Origin: Cladophialophora immunda
Lineage: Eukaryota > Ascomycota > Eurotiomycetes > Chaetothyriales > Herpotrichiellaceae
Length of the DNA: 64,000 nt
Assembly (NCBI RefSeq): GCF_000835495.1
Contig: NW_015622545.1
Coordinates: forward strand, 1,426,001-1,490,000
Direction: 5' to 3'
The notes beneath the pieces were generated by a model. It searched no databases, was not told the origin of the DNA, and worked only from the letters and a program-made list of their open reading frames with translations. Position 1 is the first letter of the stretch. Each line of letters opens with the position of its first letter. Positions 34,101 through 43,300 of this stretch are shown in pieces. The translations under genes were made by a program, and so were the position numbers.

Positions 34101-35319
34101 TAACTACTTGCCTATCTTTCAGCTGGCTGCTCCTTCAATGAGCTTTGTGATCCTCAGCGGCGACAAGAACCAAGTGGCGCCTCCCGACTTGTTCACATCC
34201 AGAGAAGTCACGTTTGTCAATGAATTGTCGATGACTCTACCTGCCCGAATGGCAGCCTTAGGATGGCCCGTGATCCACCTGACTGAGCAGAGCCGCATGG
34301 TACCCGAGATCGCAAGCATTGTCAACCGATTCGCGTATCAAGGACAGATGACTACTGTGATGGCACGCGCCGGCCTAAAAGCCCGCCAATATGGCCGTGA
34401 ATTCCGCAGGTTCGCCGATAAGCAATGGAAGAAGAAGCAGAACGTCGTCTGGCTCGACGTCCAGGGTCGTGCTGCTGACACAATCAAGCATCGATCATCA
34501 AAAGTCAACCCTTTCTTTGCCATTACATCTCTCAACCTCGTCCCGAGACTCCTCAAGATTGGAGAAAGAGTCACAGTCGCTTTGATCACTCCATACGCCG
34601 GTCAGCGTAACGTTTACTTGTCCGCATTGGCTTCTATGCAGATGGACTCGTACATGAACGACTGCGACCTGACGAACCTCACGATTGGCACGATTGACGC
34701 GCTCATCGGTAAAGAATTCACTTTCGTCGTTCTCGACCTACCAACAGACGAGTACCCCGGTTTCCTGTCGGACTATCGCCGTCTGAACGTCGGCCTGTCC
34801 AGAGCTAGAGATGGCCTCATCGTTATCATGAACGGAAAAGAAGTGGATCGCATGAATGACCGTTCGTCATTCCAGCTGAAGCGATTGCGCGATCTGCTCA
34901 TCCCGCATCAATACGAACTGAAGGCTTTCGAATACCCTTCCTGTCGCTGGTATACACCTGTGGGTCACGGAACCCGCTCATGGTTCCTGAATGGTGGTGT
35001 TCTCGATGATCAGAACGCGATTGCCGACGAAGACAAAGAGAAGGACGAGAACAAGCCATCGGGCAATGGCGCCGGTTGGGAGCAAGATGATGGAAATGCA
35101 CAAGTCAATGAAGCGCAAACTGGCGGTTGGGATCAAGACACCACGGACAACGATGCTCAGCATACCGCATGGAGCGACACTCAGCCTGTCGCTGATGGCG
35201 CTTGGAACGACCAGCCTGCCGTCGTCAGCGATGGCTCTTGGGGAACTCCAGTTGAGACGCAGGCTTGGAAGGAAGAACCTGCTGTCGAAGAGCCATGGAA
35301 TGCTGATCACGCATGGTGA
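31126..35319 (+). CDS. Cysteine-protease-like / Upf1-like SF1 helicase with W-rich tail
   Basis: Intact frame of 1397 residues from ATG 31126 (G at -3 and +4); the frame is open upstream to 30946 without another ATG, and an upstream exon is possible. Residues 1-440 are of unknown fold. About 455-565: GEGLLCGLHALCESW with Cys464 and PGHWQGL with His560, in the order and spacing of OTU/papain-like cysteine proteases. Helicase core: Walker A GAPGAGKSH (755-763), Walker B ILDESNH (D984, E985), LSGDKNQ (from 1010), TEQSRM (1053-1058), TPYAGQ (1155), GTIDALIGKE (1188), GLSRAR (R1226); this order is that of Upf1/Dna2-type SF1B helicases (AAA_11/AAA_12). The last 80 residues are acidic with Trp at 1318, 1335, 1349, 1360, 1372, 1381, 1391 and 1397, mostly next to Gly, Ala or Ser. 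No RIP damage. Confidence 0.85.
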   Translation: MDGMAAQMSQRSRDLAKKYNKVMMIKDEKDMITHFDEAFLKDSLAVTYNAAFFTEPEGRRVTSREVRGYFSPVLEPHMPHFTLFVSNDLEVLALRRKTRKGVLPELGVENPETGRDARGWNEVLKDAHARSVEVKVYIGYEALELHKSIVIPKYDEFKANHPDIATKLSEQVKSEIQRIISTGSVAIFYSVKFDPLQAAQDKIYMGYPDWATEFVEAIQSGVITCIIDGSILTGPRIKIIRELMDEAKDTGSAVKKFWVNGYSRRLVIVPPRIRVTPFSEYVTNENYRYRAQLPNYSWNEAAIKMAVTIRQKRTQVADSNRRFEQEQHKITFINVAGTHEGHLLGFISFPTDDATILSPGTELRMTFLDKPKAIEKANPEKENGTNTNDGDSGIEEKDEGHEDAQTDEPNATAEPTSHEQPQEAEVVPPVPVQTLGLIPAPLLGEEDFPYGAGILETSGEGLLCGLHALCESWGKQRSDDPPTVEELQAVVDSEAYMSTTVPGLDNTNNFYAEQLAVIINLWTEKPIQLGIMLEGGDTSYVLHSEAENPERLWILYSPGHWQGLEALTVYEQAAVDIDPEDDFRILVKAQKDKQEKDTLWKCRVAPPIPNSPVDLIPVFVTKPWDEEKKAFDAYPIRAISTREASEYDFGRLVQTGIPHMVKFKIIDSERQTKRNLAALERINCPPKNKTHTPWNILWKQILTFNNLHTIGNKDMFASIRGQCPNPEQHMQLNAQQAVGMAAASNAKGGILLIEGAPGAGKSHFNCQFVKPFLMLGKLGPILLTASSNDAVDLLLTNLWSVYKQMVYQGKAKPGKRFIRLYSNTSEKSIRSRHIRAAMEKDPEARPNVEDIGDISQMSDLDTMIRRLFDSTRTQNFPGIFDRRVKDLTFSLGEAMLQQTGIIHDPVYTPDNAKVQYADFREHFKRYYGTKDMDPAQRKEYALWEREILKQILAEADVVACTVYMAGSKLIEDALSEKVIGVILDESNHEDLLNYLPIFQLAAPSMSFVILSGDKNQVAPPDLFTSREVTFVNELSMTLPARMAALGWPVIHLTEQSRMVPEIASIVNRFAYQGQMTTVMARAGLKARQYGREFRRFADKQWKKKQNVVWLDVQGRAADTIKHRSSKVNPFFAITSLNLVPRLLKIGERVTVALITPYAGQRNVYLSALASMQMDSYMNDCDLTNLTIGTIDALIGKEFTFVVLDLPTDEYPGFLSDYRRLNVGLSRARDGLIVIMNGKEVDRMNDRSSFQLKRLRDLLIPHQYELKAFEYPSCRWYTPVGHGTRSWFLNGGVLDDQNAIADEDKEKDENKPSGNGAGWEQDDGNAQVNEAQTGGWDQDTTDNDAQHTAWSDTQPVADGAWNDQPAVVSDGSWGTPVETQAWKEEPAVEEPWNADHAW

Positions 35320-35614
35320 TGGACGAGCGAGATGGAAGCGCAAGACGAAAGCGACACGGTTGAAAGGAAGGACACGTTGGACATGGACAACATGAAGAAA
35401 AGCACTCAATCTCACACAAACACGAGCTGGAACAACATCAACTGACTGGATTTGACAAAAATGGAGACACCAAAAACACGGTTGGAAAAGGCAAAAATCA
35501 CGAAAAGCAAAGAACGGAGTTGGTTGGCGTTTGGCGTTACTTAATGTACCTTATAGTGTTCCACGAGACTCGTCGCGGCACTACACGTAGGTCAATATCA
35601 AAGAAGCCGCTACG
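35320..35614. other. 3' flank of the helicase gene
   Basis: A-rich stretch with no gene, presumably 3' untranslated region and terminator of the helicase gene. Repeated AAAAA-type runs occur at 35455-35510. Confidence 0.4.
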
Positions 35615-35619
35615 GCGTT

Positions 35620-35945
35620 TAGAGGCGGTCTATGCTACCTCCGGGACTAGGAGAAGGGCGACGTACTGAACATCTACGCACCTAACGACGTTAACTTTAC
35701 CCCTATCGTCTATCTATAGCGTCTTCTTCGCCAGCGGTATTGTATCGCGCGCGAACCCCGTGTATTCGGCCGACGAGCTGTCCTTCTAGCTGTCTAACTC
35801 TGGGTCTAAGGCGATCGTGACGACGACGGACTTCCTACCCACGGCCCTAAAGGCGGCCAAGATGTCCAACATCCCCGAGGACCGCGTGATCCTACTGGGC
35901 AGCAAACGGGATCCGTCGCACCGGGTCAAGCACTGGAAGCGTCCC
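35620..35945 (+). pseudogene. AMP-binding acyl-CoA/coumarate-CoA ligase fragment
   Basis: Reads EKGDVLNIYAPNDVNF (preceded by TAG), then after a frame change FASGIVSRANPVYSADELSF, TAG, LSNSGSKAIVTTTDFLPTAL, KMSNIPEDRVILLGSKRD. This is the N-terminal quarter of 4-coumarate:CoA-ligase-like enzymes (the G-x-x-x-S-x-x-N-P-x-Y block). The TAG after SF stands where the family has Gln, as expected from C-to-T change of CAG. No AMP-binding motif follows; the sequence is cut off by unrelated DNA at about 35945. A relic only. Confidence 0.65.
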
Positions 35946-35980
35946 AGGGTCAGATGAAACGTGTGAAATCTCGGAAGTAA

Positions 35981-36478
35981 TCAGAATTTTACGCTGTCAA
36001 CTCAGACGAAGAAGTCACAGACCTTACGGTGCCTGGAAATCAGCAACCCAGCAGCGTATCCATCTTCGTTGTACCCACCACTAGCGCAGTCACGGAAGCT
36101 GAACAGGAATCTGTCTCCTTATTTCCCAATAGCTATGAAATTATACCTATCAGTGCGGAAGACCTATAGTGCGCTCTTTACGCCATCGCGGAATCACTCA
36201 GAAGCATGAAAGACCGAGGAATGGATGTCCCAATACCTACGATTGACGAACTCATCCTAGTGTCAGAAGATGCGTACGTGAAGGCAGAGTTCGACGCATT
36301 CTTAGTCAACGGTGCGAATCGAAACCATTGGAGCGTCGACCAGGCCGGCGCCATAGTAAATTATTGGGCAAAGGCATGGCATGGAGTATCAACATCCATT
36401 GGGCGAGACCGAGTCGATCCAGCTGCTGAGGGCCAGTATCACGTCGACGACTTCCTTAGACGGGTATTTCCCAAATAA
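35981..36478 (+). pseudogene. Second copy of the cysteine-protease-like module, truncated
   Basis: The frame is open for 166 codons except one TAG at 36167-36169. After it: CALYAIAESLRSM, PIPTIDELILVSEDAYV and NHWSVDQAGAIVNYWAK. These align block by block with the module in the helicase (CGLHALCESWGK, PPTVEELQAVVDSEAYM, NFYAEQLAVIINLW). The TAG sits directly before the presumed catalytic Cys and is probably a mutated CAG. The frame ends FPK-TAA without a counterpart of the PGHWQGL His block, and no helicase follows. It is either a fragment of a second family member or of a stand-alone relative. Confidence 0.65.
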
Positions 36479-36815
36479 TGTGAAGCTTAAGATAATCAGC
36501 GCCTCCCTCACCGTAGTATAGGCCTACTAACACCTATTACCGATCGGGCAAAGTCTATGTTTTCCACAAAGAGTAGCTAGAATAGCTAATAGTCTATTCC
36601 TAATCACTAGAAGATACCTACGCCATCAGTACCTAATAGCATCCCCGTTACCCCGGTAGGCTAGCCCGTCACGCTAGACTAGAGGCTGGCTAATAAGCCT
36701 AGTATCGAAAGTATTGATTAAAGTCTACACTCTACTAGCTAAGTCAGTCTAGTACCCTAATCCCGCGGTAATTACTCCACTAAGAGATATAGTAATAGCG
36801 TAGTAATTCCCACTA
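36479..36815. other. AT-rich unassigned sequence, start of the RIP-like block
   Basis: From about 36480 TA and TAG become very frequent and CA/TG rare. No frame can be read. Not obviously similar to the repeats further right. The right end abuts the Fot1-type element at its TA target site (36814-36815). Confidence 0.5.
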
Positions 36816-36858
36816 ACATGGGTGCATAGCGAGTCGCGCAGCATAGCGAGTCGCGCAC
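36816..36858 (+). repeat. Left terminal inverted repeat of the Fot1-type element
   Basis: Begins ACATGGGTGC. Inside it the 17-base word GCATAGCGAGTCGCGCA occurs twice in tandem, so each end carries two candidate transposase-binding sites. Differs from the right end at one base (A versus G at position 3). Confidence 0.95.
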
Positions 36859-36913
36859 TTTCCGCGCTATATATTACCTTCAACTTATTTCTTTAAGTAC
36901 TCCACCAAAATAA

Positions 36914-38115
36914 ATGGAATCGACTCAGAAAGAAGCCAGAATACTTCTTGCCCTTCAAGCTCTTAAACAAGATCCTAAACAGAGCGTACGATCTATTGCT
37001 AAAGTCTATAATATCCCTGAAGTAACCCTCCGTGATCGAAGGAAGGGTCGACCTTTCCGACGCGACCAACCAGCGAATTCTCAAAATTTAACCGACCTTA
37101 AAGAATCAGTCCTCGTACGAGAGGTCCTTAACCTATGTGCGCGAGGATTTCCTCCCCGACTTAGTGGTGTGGGAGATATGGCCAACAAACTACGTACGAC
37201 GCGTGGCGCGTCACGCGTCGGACCTCGCTGGGCATCGAACTTTATTAAACGACATTAAGAGCTACAAACGCGATTTACACGCAGATAAGACTACCAGAGA
37301 GCCTAATACGAAGATCTAGTAATCATTCAAGCCTGGTTTGACCTCGTACGGAACGTAATAGCTAAGTATGGGATCCATGAAGATAACACTTAGAACTTTA
37401 ACGAGACTAGGTTTATGATGGGCCTAATCTCGTCCGTAATGGTTATAACGAGTTCTGAAGGGTATGGAAAGGTTAAGATAGTATAGCCTAGCAATCGAGA
37501 ATGGGCTACAGTGATCTAGGGTGTCAATTCATATGGCTAGGCTATACCGCCTTTTATCGTAGTCGCTAGTAAGCATCACCTCGCATTATGGTACCGAGAC
37601 AGTCCCCTTCCGTCCGACTAGGTTATCGCACTTAGCGATAATGGATGGATAACGAACGAGATTAGTCTTAATTAGGTCAAACACTTTAATAAACACAGTC
37701 GTAGTCGTACGAAGGGTACGTTTCGTCTATTAATCCTAGACGGCCATGAAAGTCATCACTTAGTGGATTTTGAGGCCTACTATAAGGAGAATAACATTAT
37801 TACACTCTATATACCTACATATTTATCGCATCTACTTTAACTACTTAACGTTAGGTATTTTAGTCCCTTAAAGCGATCGTACGGCAAAGAAATCGAGAAC
37901 CTAATCCGGATATACGTGACCCACATCACTAAGGTCGAGTTCTTTACCGCGTTTAAGAACGCTTTTTTTACTTCCTTTAGTGAAGACAACGTACGAGAAG
38001 GTTTCCGAGGAGTAGAGCTTATCCCTTTTAATCCAGATACGGTCCTTTCGAAGCTAGATATAAAGCTTCGGACGCTAATACCACTAACACTCCCCTCGCT
38101 AATAACTACCCCTTA
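36914..38115 (+). pseudogene. Fot1/Pogo transposase (HTH + DDE_1), RIP-damaged
   Basis: ATG 36914 starts MESTQKEARILLALQALKQD and PKQSVRSIAKVYNIPEVTLRD, the psq-type helix-turn-helix; FPPRLSGVGDMANKL and GPRWASNFIKRH are the second DNA-binding part. Then, with stops: FNETRFMMGLIS (family: FDETGF, the first catalytic Asp, here Asn), RLLILDGHESHH (second Asp kept), YIPTYLSHLL-stop-LLNVRYFSPLKRSYG (family: PLDVxxFxPLKxxYG, third Asp now Asn) and FREGFRG-type C-terminal block. More than ten in-frame stops, mostly TAG/TAA at positions of Gln or Trp, and two of three catalytic residues lost through G-to-A changes. Confidence 0.85.
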
Positions 38116-38633
38116 GGTCTCTAAGACGCCATAGACTACGTACAAAGTAACTTCATAGTCTGATTTTATCAAGGGGAAAGTCGCTTAACATTAAGATAGC
38201 TCTCTAATAGCGATTTATAAGGCGATAGACCAGATGGTGAAAGGTACGACTACTATAATGCATCAAATGGTATTGATAAAGGATCGTATCTGGGAGCTTA
38301 AAGAGGTAAATCGTACGCTAAGTAAGCGTCGCAGAGAGAAAAGGACACGGATCCGATAAGGAGGATCACTTACTATACGAGATGCGTAGGATGTGATCGA
38401 CTAGAGGGATATGGATAAGTAGGTAGAGTAAGAAAAGCGTGTAAGTGATAGTTGTACGAGAGGGGGTGAGCTAACTCAACGACGATGTGGTACCTACGGA
38501 AAGCCTAGGCATAATGTACGTACGTGTCAAGAGGATAAAGAAATATCCAATATATCTAGTTCTAAGTAGATTAAGTGAATTTATCTTAGGTTAGTGATAT
38601 AATTGAATTAGATTATCGTACGGTGGTGGTTAG

Positions 38634-38676
38634 GTGCGCGACTCGCTATGCTGCGCGACTCGCTATGCACCCACGT
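38634..38676 (-). repeat. Right terminal inverted repeat of the Fot1-type element
   Basis: Exact inverted copy of the inner 39 bases of the left end (36820-36858), plus four more bases with one mismatch. Also holds the doubled 17-base word in inverted orientation. Confidence 0.95.
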
Positions 38677-40023
38677 TATAGTATATAGATAAATTCTAAC
38701 TAATTAGTGTCCGCATTAATTTCCTTAGCATTAACCTTAAACTTTCTTCTCTAGTATACCTTTTATCTTTATCTTTTAGTTCTTTCTTAGTCTAGCGAAC
38801 TACGCCATTCCCTCCCTCCTTCTTTTTAATAGCGGAGTTCCGTAACTATCGAGATTATAGAGCTAAGAGTATCGTAGTTCGCTCTCTTTTAGGAGTCTAT
38901 TAGAGAGGAAAAGGTATTTCTAAGAAGTCTAGACTTAGTAGCTTTTACGTTAGAGCGTTACCTCTCCTACCGCTTCACGATAGCTAAGTATAGGAGTAGT
39001 AAAGAAATCTAAGCGGTTTATATTTTAAGAGATTCTCTAAAGATAGTTAGACCGCTATATTCTCTCCGTATTTATTCAGTTACCGGAGGAATTTTAACTA
39101 CTATCGTTAAGAGTAGTAGTATTATTATTCTATTTTAGAGTCTATAGCTACGGCGGGGGTGAGTCTTATTTAGGTCTAGGGGGTAAGAGTCCTAGTCTAT
39201 AGTATCTCCTATCTCTATAAGGTATAGCGGATCTTATATCGCGGTTCTTTACGAGTTTTCGTCGTCGGTAACCTCTCCTAGCGCTAAATCTTCCCTAGTT
39301 AGGAAGTCTACCGGCCTAGAATAGAATCTCTTTAAGTAATTAATAGCGTAGATACCTATTAGATAAGCATTATTAAGTTCCGCTAACGTATACGTACCCT
39401 TCTCTTAATTAGCTTCTATAATTCTAAACGGTCTAAATTATCGAAAGGCTAACTTCTTTTCTATAGATATATCTATTAACCCTACGGTATTATAACTAAG
39501 TATAAGTATACTTACCTCAAATAGTTTAGGATATAAGCTATATCGTTTATTAAACTATTCCTTCCTAAGTCTTCGTATCCTATTTAGGTAAGCTATTACC
39601 TCTTCTAAGTCTTTATTCCCCCTTTTAAAGGCTTAGGCCCTTATAGTAATTAAATCCGTAGTATTAATAACTTTATCCTAGTTCATAACGTTCTACGTCG
39701 TAATCTTAAGTTTAATCGGTAAGATTAGTTAGTCTAAGAACTTAATCTTATATAGTATTATCCTAGTTCTAGCTTTAACGGTTATCTAGTCCGCCTAAAG
39801 AATAGCATAAAGGTGATTTATCTATATACCTCCTCCGTTAGTTTAACACATTTTTAAAAGGGCATTTATAACACCTTTATATCCTACCTCTACTTACCCG
39901 TTAGCCTAAGGGTAGTAGGTAGAGGTAATAACGCGTTTAATCCCATATCTTTCGGCGAGTTCTTTCACTTATCCCTTATTTTCTAGCCCACCGTCATATA
40001 CTAATTTCCTAAATAGTCTATAG
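38677..40023 (-). mobile_element. 3' fragment of the large gypsy family (element A)
   Basis: A 1347-bp segment co-linear with 55498-56844 of element B, with equal length and differences mainly of C-to-T/G-to-A type. By homology it holds the end of integrase, read on the minus strand (the GTYAANRLKRFYSRPVDFL block lies in the copy at 56.1-56.3 kb). Cut on the left exactly at the Fot1-type target site and on the right by element D. Confidence 0.8.
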
Positions 40024-40024
40024 C

Positions 40025-40220
40025 TGTTAGGGATCCCTCCCCAAACACAACAAACCGGCCAAGTATAGGCGCTAAGGTTACATAACATATTAGGGGCGCA
40101 TACTGCGCGCACCCTACTTAAACTCTCTTTAAGGCTTTAAGTCTCTATATATAGGGCTAGAGCTATTAGTACTAGACGTTATTACTTCTATCAACCTATC
40201 TATCTACCGCTTCCCTTATA
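40025..40220 (+). repeat. 5' LTR of element D
   Basis: 196 bp, TGTTAGGGATCCC to CCCTTATA (originally TACA). Same length as the 3' LTR. Differences between the two are nearly all CA/TA or TG/TA, in both directions, as expected when each copy was mutated separately. Confidence 0.9.
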
Positions 40221-40329
40221 ATTCTCAAAGCCTTCACCTAGATACGGTTTAACGGAAGTAATAATAGCTCCCTTAACCCGTAGCTAGTAGTTAGGGATTA
40301 GTAAGTATAGTAGGAACGTACCCGCGACG

Positions 40330-43300
40330 GCTACGCCTAGCGGGGACGAAATACTCTTAAGCACCGAACCTACGTAGGAGGGTAGGGAGACATTCGAAGA
40401 GCGTTATAAGCGTATTTAAGCCCTAGTTATTACTAAAAGGCACTAGGAGAACCGCGAGAGGGAATTAGAGACTATAGAACTCGAACTCGCGGGAGAGACT
40501 CCTAGGAATCTAGTGCGTATCGAAGGGGCCGCGTACCCCTCTTATAAGCGAAACGTATCTAGCGACGTCTACGGATACTTCTTAACGAGGCTGAAAATAG
40601 CTGAGCCCCCTACCTTCTTAGGTAAAAACATTAAAGAGTTATAAACATTTAAGATCGAGTAGTCGATTTAAAATAAGGCTAATAGGCCTTTTATACCCTC
40701 TAAGTAGGTGGAACGTATCTAGAAAGTAGCTACCTACTTAAAGAGTATAGCCGCGATCTTATAGGTACGATATAAGGATCTAATTAATACTTAGGACGAG
40801 TTTATCGCTTTTTATAAGGGTATTATCTTAGACTTTATAAATCGTATATCAAACGTACTCTTATCGCTAACCTTTAAGAAGTAGGGCGATAACTAGGGAG
40901 CGCGAGTATTCCTAGACGAAGTGGAGGCGCTAGAAAGGGATATTCCTAAGCTATCGGTAGAAGAGCGAGACGCGTAGTTTCTTCTTAACCGTTTACGCCC
41001 CGATATACGTACGGAGGTTATGCGCGAGAATAAGGAGATCCATAGCCGAGAGTAGGTCCTCGTAGTAGCATAAAGGTAGGAGGAGCTCTCGCGCCAGAAG
41101 ATAAGGTAAGAGAGGTCGGAACGATCTTATACCCTAGGGCGTAGGTCGTCCGACACCCTAACGTATACGAAGTGGACCACTAAGCACTACGTATTAACGG
41201 AAGGTTACTAACGGGAGAAGAAAGACACTACTAAAGAGACTACTTCTAGCATTATATACTATAAGTATAGTAGGCCTAGATATAAGGCCTATTAATGCTA
41301 CCGTAATAGGCGTAGCGAAAAATAGCGCGATAAGGACACTACCTCGACTTAATAGGATAAGTTAAAAAACTAGAACCTAGTGCTATAAATGCGTCTATAG
41401 TACTAAGAGTTCCTAAAGAGAAAGCACGTAGATCTCGAGTACTTAATATTATCGTATATATAACTATATCGGATGGGAAGCGCACCCTTAATATACTCGT
41501 TAACTCCGGAGCGGAAGAGAACTTCGTATTATAAAGAGTAATAGTAGACGAAGGGCTTAAGCCGGATGTGAGGGTTTGGAAAGAGTTCTACAACTAGCTA
41601 GCCAACCTAGTAATAAGGAGGACAAATCTGAGGAGAGAGAAGGAAGGAATGGCTATCCTTCCTTTCTCCTTATATCCTCCAACGCGCCGCAAGGAGGTAA
41701 CTATAGTCCTCACCTCCTTACTCCTTTCCTTACGTACTTATTCCAGCTCCTTACCTTCCCTTACGTACTTATTCTAACTCCTTACCTTCCCTTACGTACG
41801 GTGTCTCAGCTATCAGGACTTTGTATCCCTTGCACCGTGTGCGTCTTGACTAATCAGGAGGCAGCATTTCGCCTGTACATTGTACAGGCAAATCTTGACC
41901 AATCAGGAGGCAGTATTTCCTGGCGTTGGTCTTAGCGCTGGTTCGCCAGAACCGAGCCTTCTCCTAGGTTCAACCCATCACACCGGAGGGTTAACTAACC
42001 TCGGTGCGGAGCGTTAATAGTTATACCTTAAGAGTATATAGAATATATTCCCTTAAGATAGAGGCGTAAGATACGTAGAGAGTATACGCTTCGTATATAA
42101 TGAACTTCATTACGACTAATATCTAAAGATATAATATAATCCTAGGATATCTCTAGCTAAAGAAGGTTAATCCTAATATTAATTAGGCTAATAAAGAGTA
42201 GTTTATTTATAAATAAGAGCTAGTAGTTAAGGAAGTAAGTATAGAGGAAATCCTTAGAGAACTAAAGCTATATATACTTTACCTAGTACTATCACCTCTT
42301 ATAGAGGACGCACCTAGAATAAAGTACCTTCTAATAGTAGACGTTAGTAAACGTTAGATCCCTAAAGAATATAAGGATTATAAGGATATCTTCTTAGAAG
42401 AGAAATCTCGCGAAGTACTACTAGAGTACCTAAAGGTAAGGTACTTTATACCTATAGAGGAGGGGAAGAGTATCTCCTTCGGAGTTATCTACTCTATAAG
42501 CGCGAGGGAGTTAGAGGTATTACGAGATTATATTTATAAGATTTAGGTAAAACGCTAGATTTAAAAGAGTAAGTTACTAGCGGAGTTAGGGGTCTTATTC
42601 ATACCTAAAAAGGATAGGAAACTCCGCCTTTACGTAGACTACCGTCCCCTAAATAAGATTATGATTAAGAACCGGTAGCCCTTACTCCTTATATATAAGA
42701 TCCTAGATAAGCTTACTCAGGCGCGAGTATTTACGAAACTTAACTTATAAGACGCCTACTATCGTATAGTAGTAGCGGAGGAGGATAGATAGAAGATAGC
42801 GTTTCGTACCTAATACGGACACTTCGAGTACCTAGTTACGCCCTTTAGCCTAACGAACGCCCTAGTAACCTTCTAGGATTATATTAATGAAGTCTTAGGT
42901 CCGCTAGTTAACGTGATTTATATTACGTATATAGATAATATCCTTATCTATAGCGAAGACCCCGAAGAGTATATAAACTACGTCCGTTCTATATTATAAA
43001 AGCTACGGATAGGGAAGCTCTTCATTAACCTTAATAAGTACGAATTCCGTACTATAAAGGTTAGCTTTCTAGACTATCGTATAGGAGTAAATAGGTTAGA
43101 GGTTAAATAATAGAGAGTTTAGGTAATCCTAGAATAGCCTATCTCTACCTCTTTCTAAGATATATAGGTCCTTATAGGATTCATAAACTTCTACCGTAGG
43201 TTTATACTACTCTACTCCGCCGTTATAGTACTAATTACTAACCTCCTTAAAGGGATATAAAAGGGGAGGAAGATAGGACCTTTTGAGTAGACTTAGGAAG

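Larger units (their letters stand above)
36816..38676 (+). mobile_element. Complete Fot1/Pogo-type DNA transposon, inactivated
   Basis: An 1861-bp element bounded by 43-bp inverted repeats differing at one base and flanked by TA on both sides (36814-36815 and 38677-38678), the target preference of the Tc1/mariner-Pogo superfamily. Size and a single transposase on the plus strand fit Fot1-like elements of fungi. The transposase is full of stops from C-to-T type changes, so the element cannot move itself. It lies exactly at the edge of a gypsy fragment. Confidence 0.9.

Noticed and set aside
41576..41935. 119-codon frame in element D
   Set aside because: Lies wholly inside the solo LTR; a chance frame in less mutated repeat DNA.
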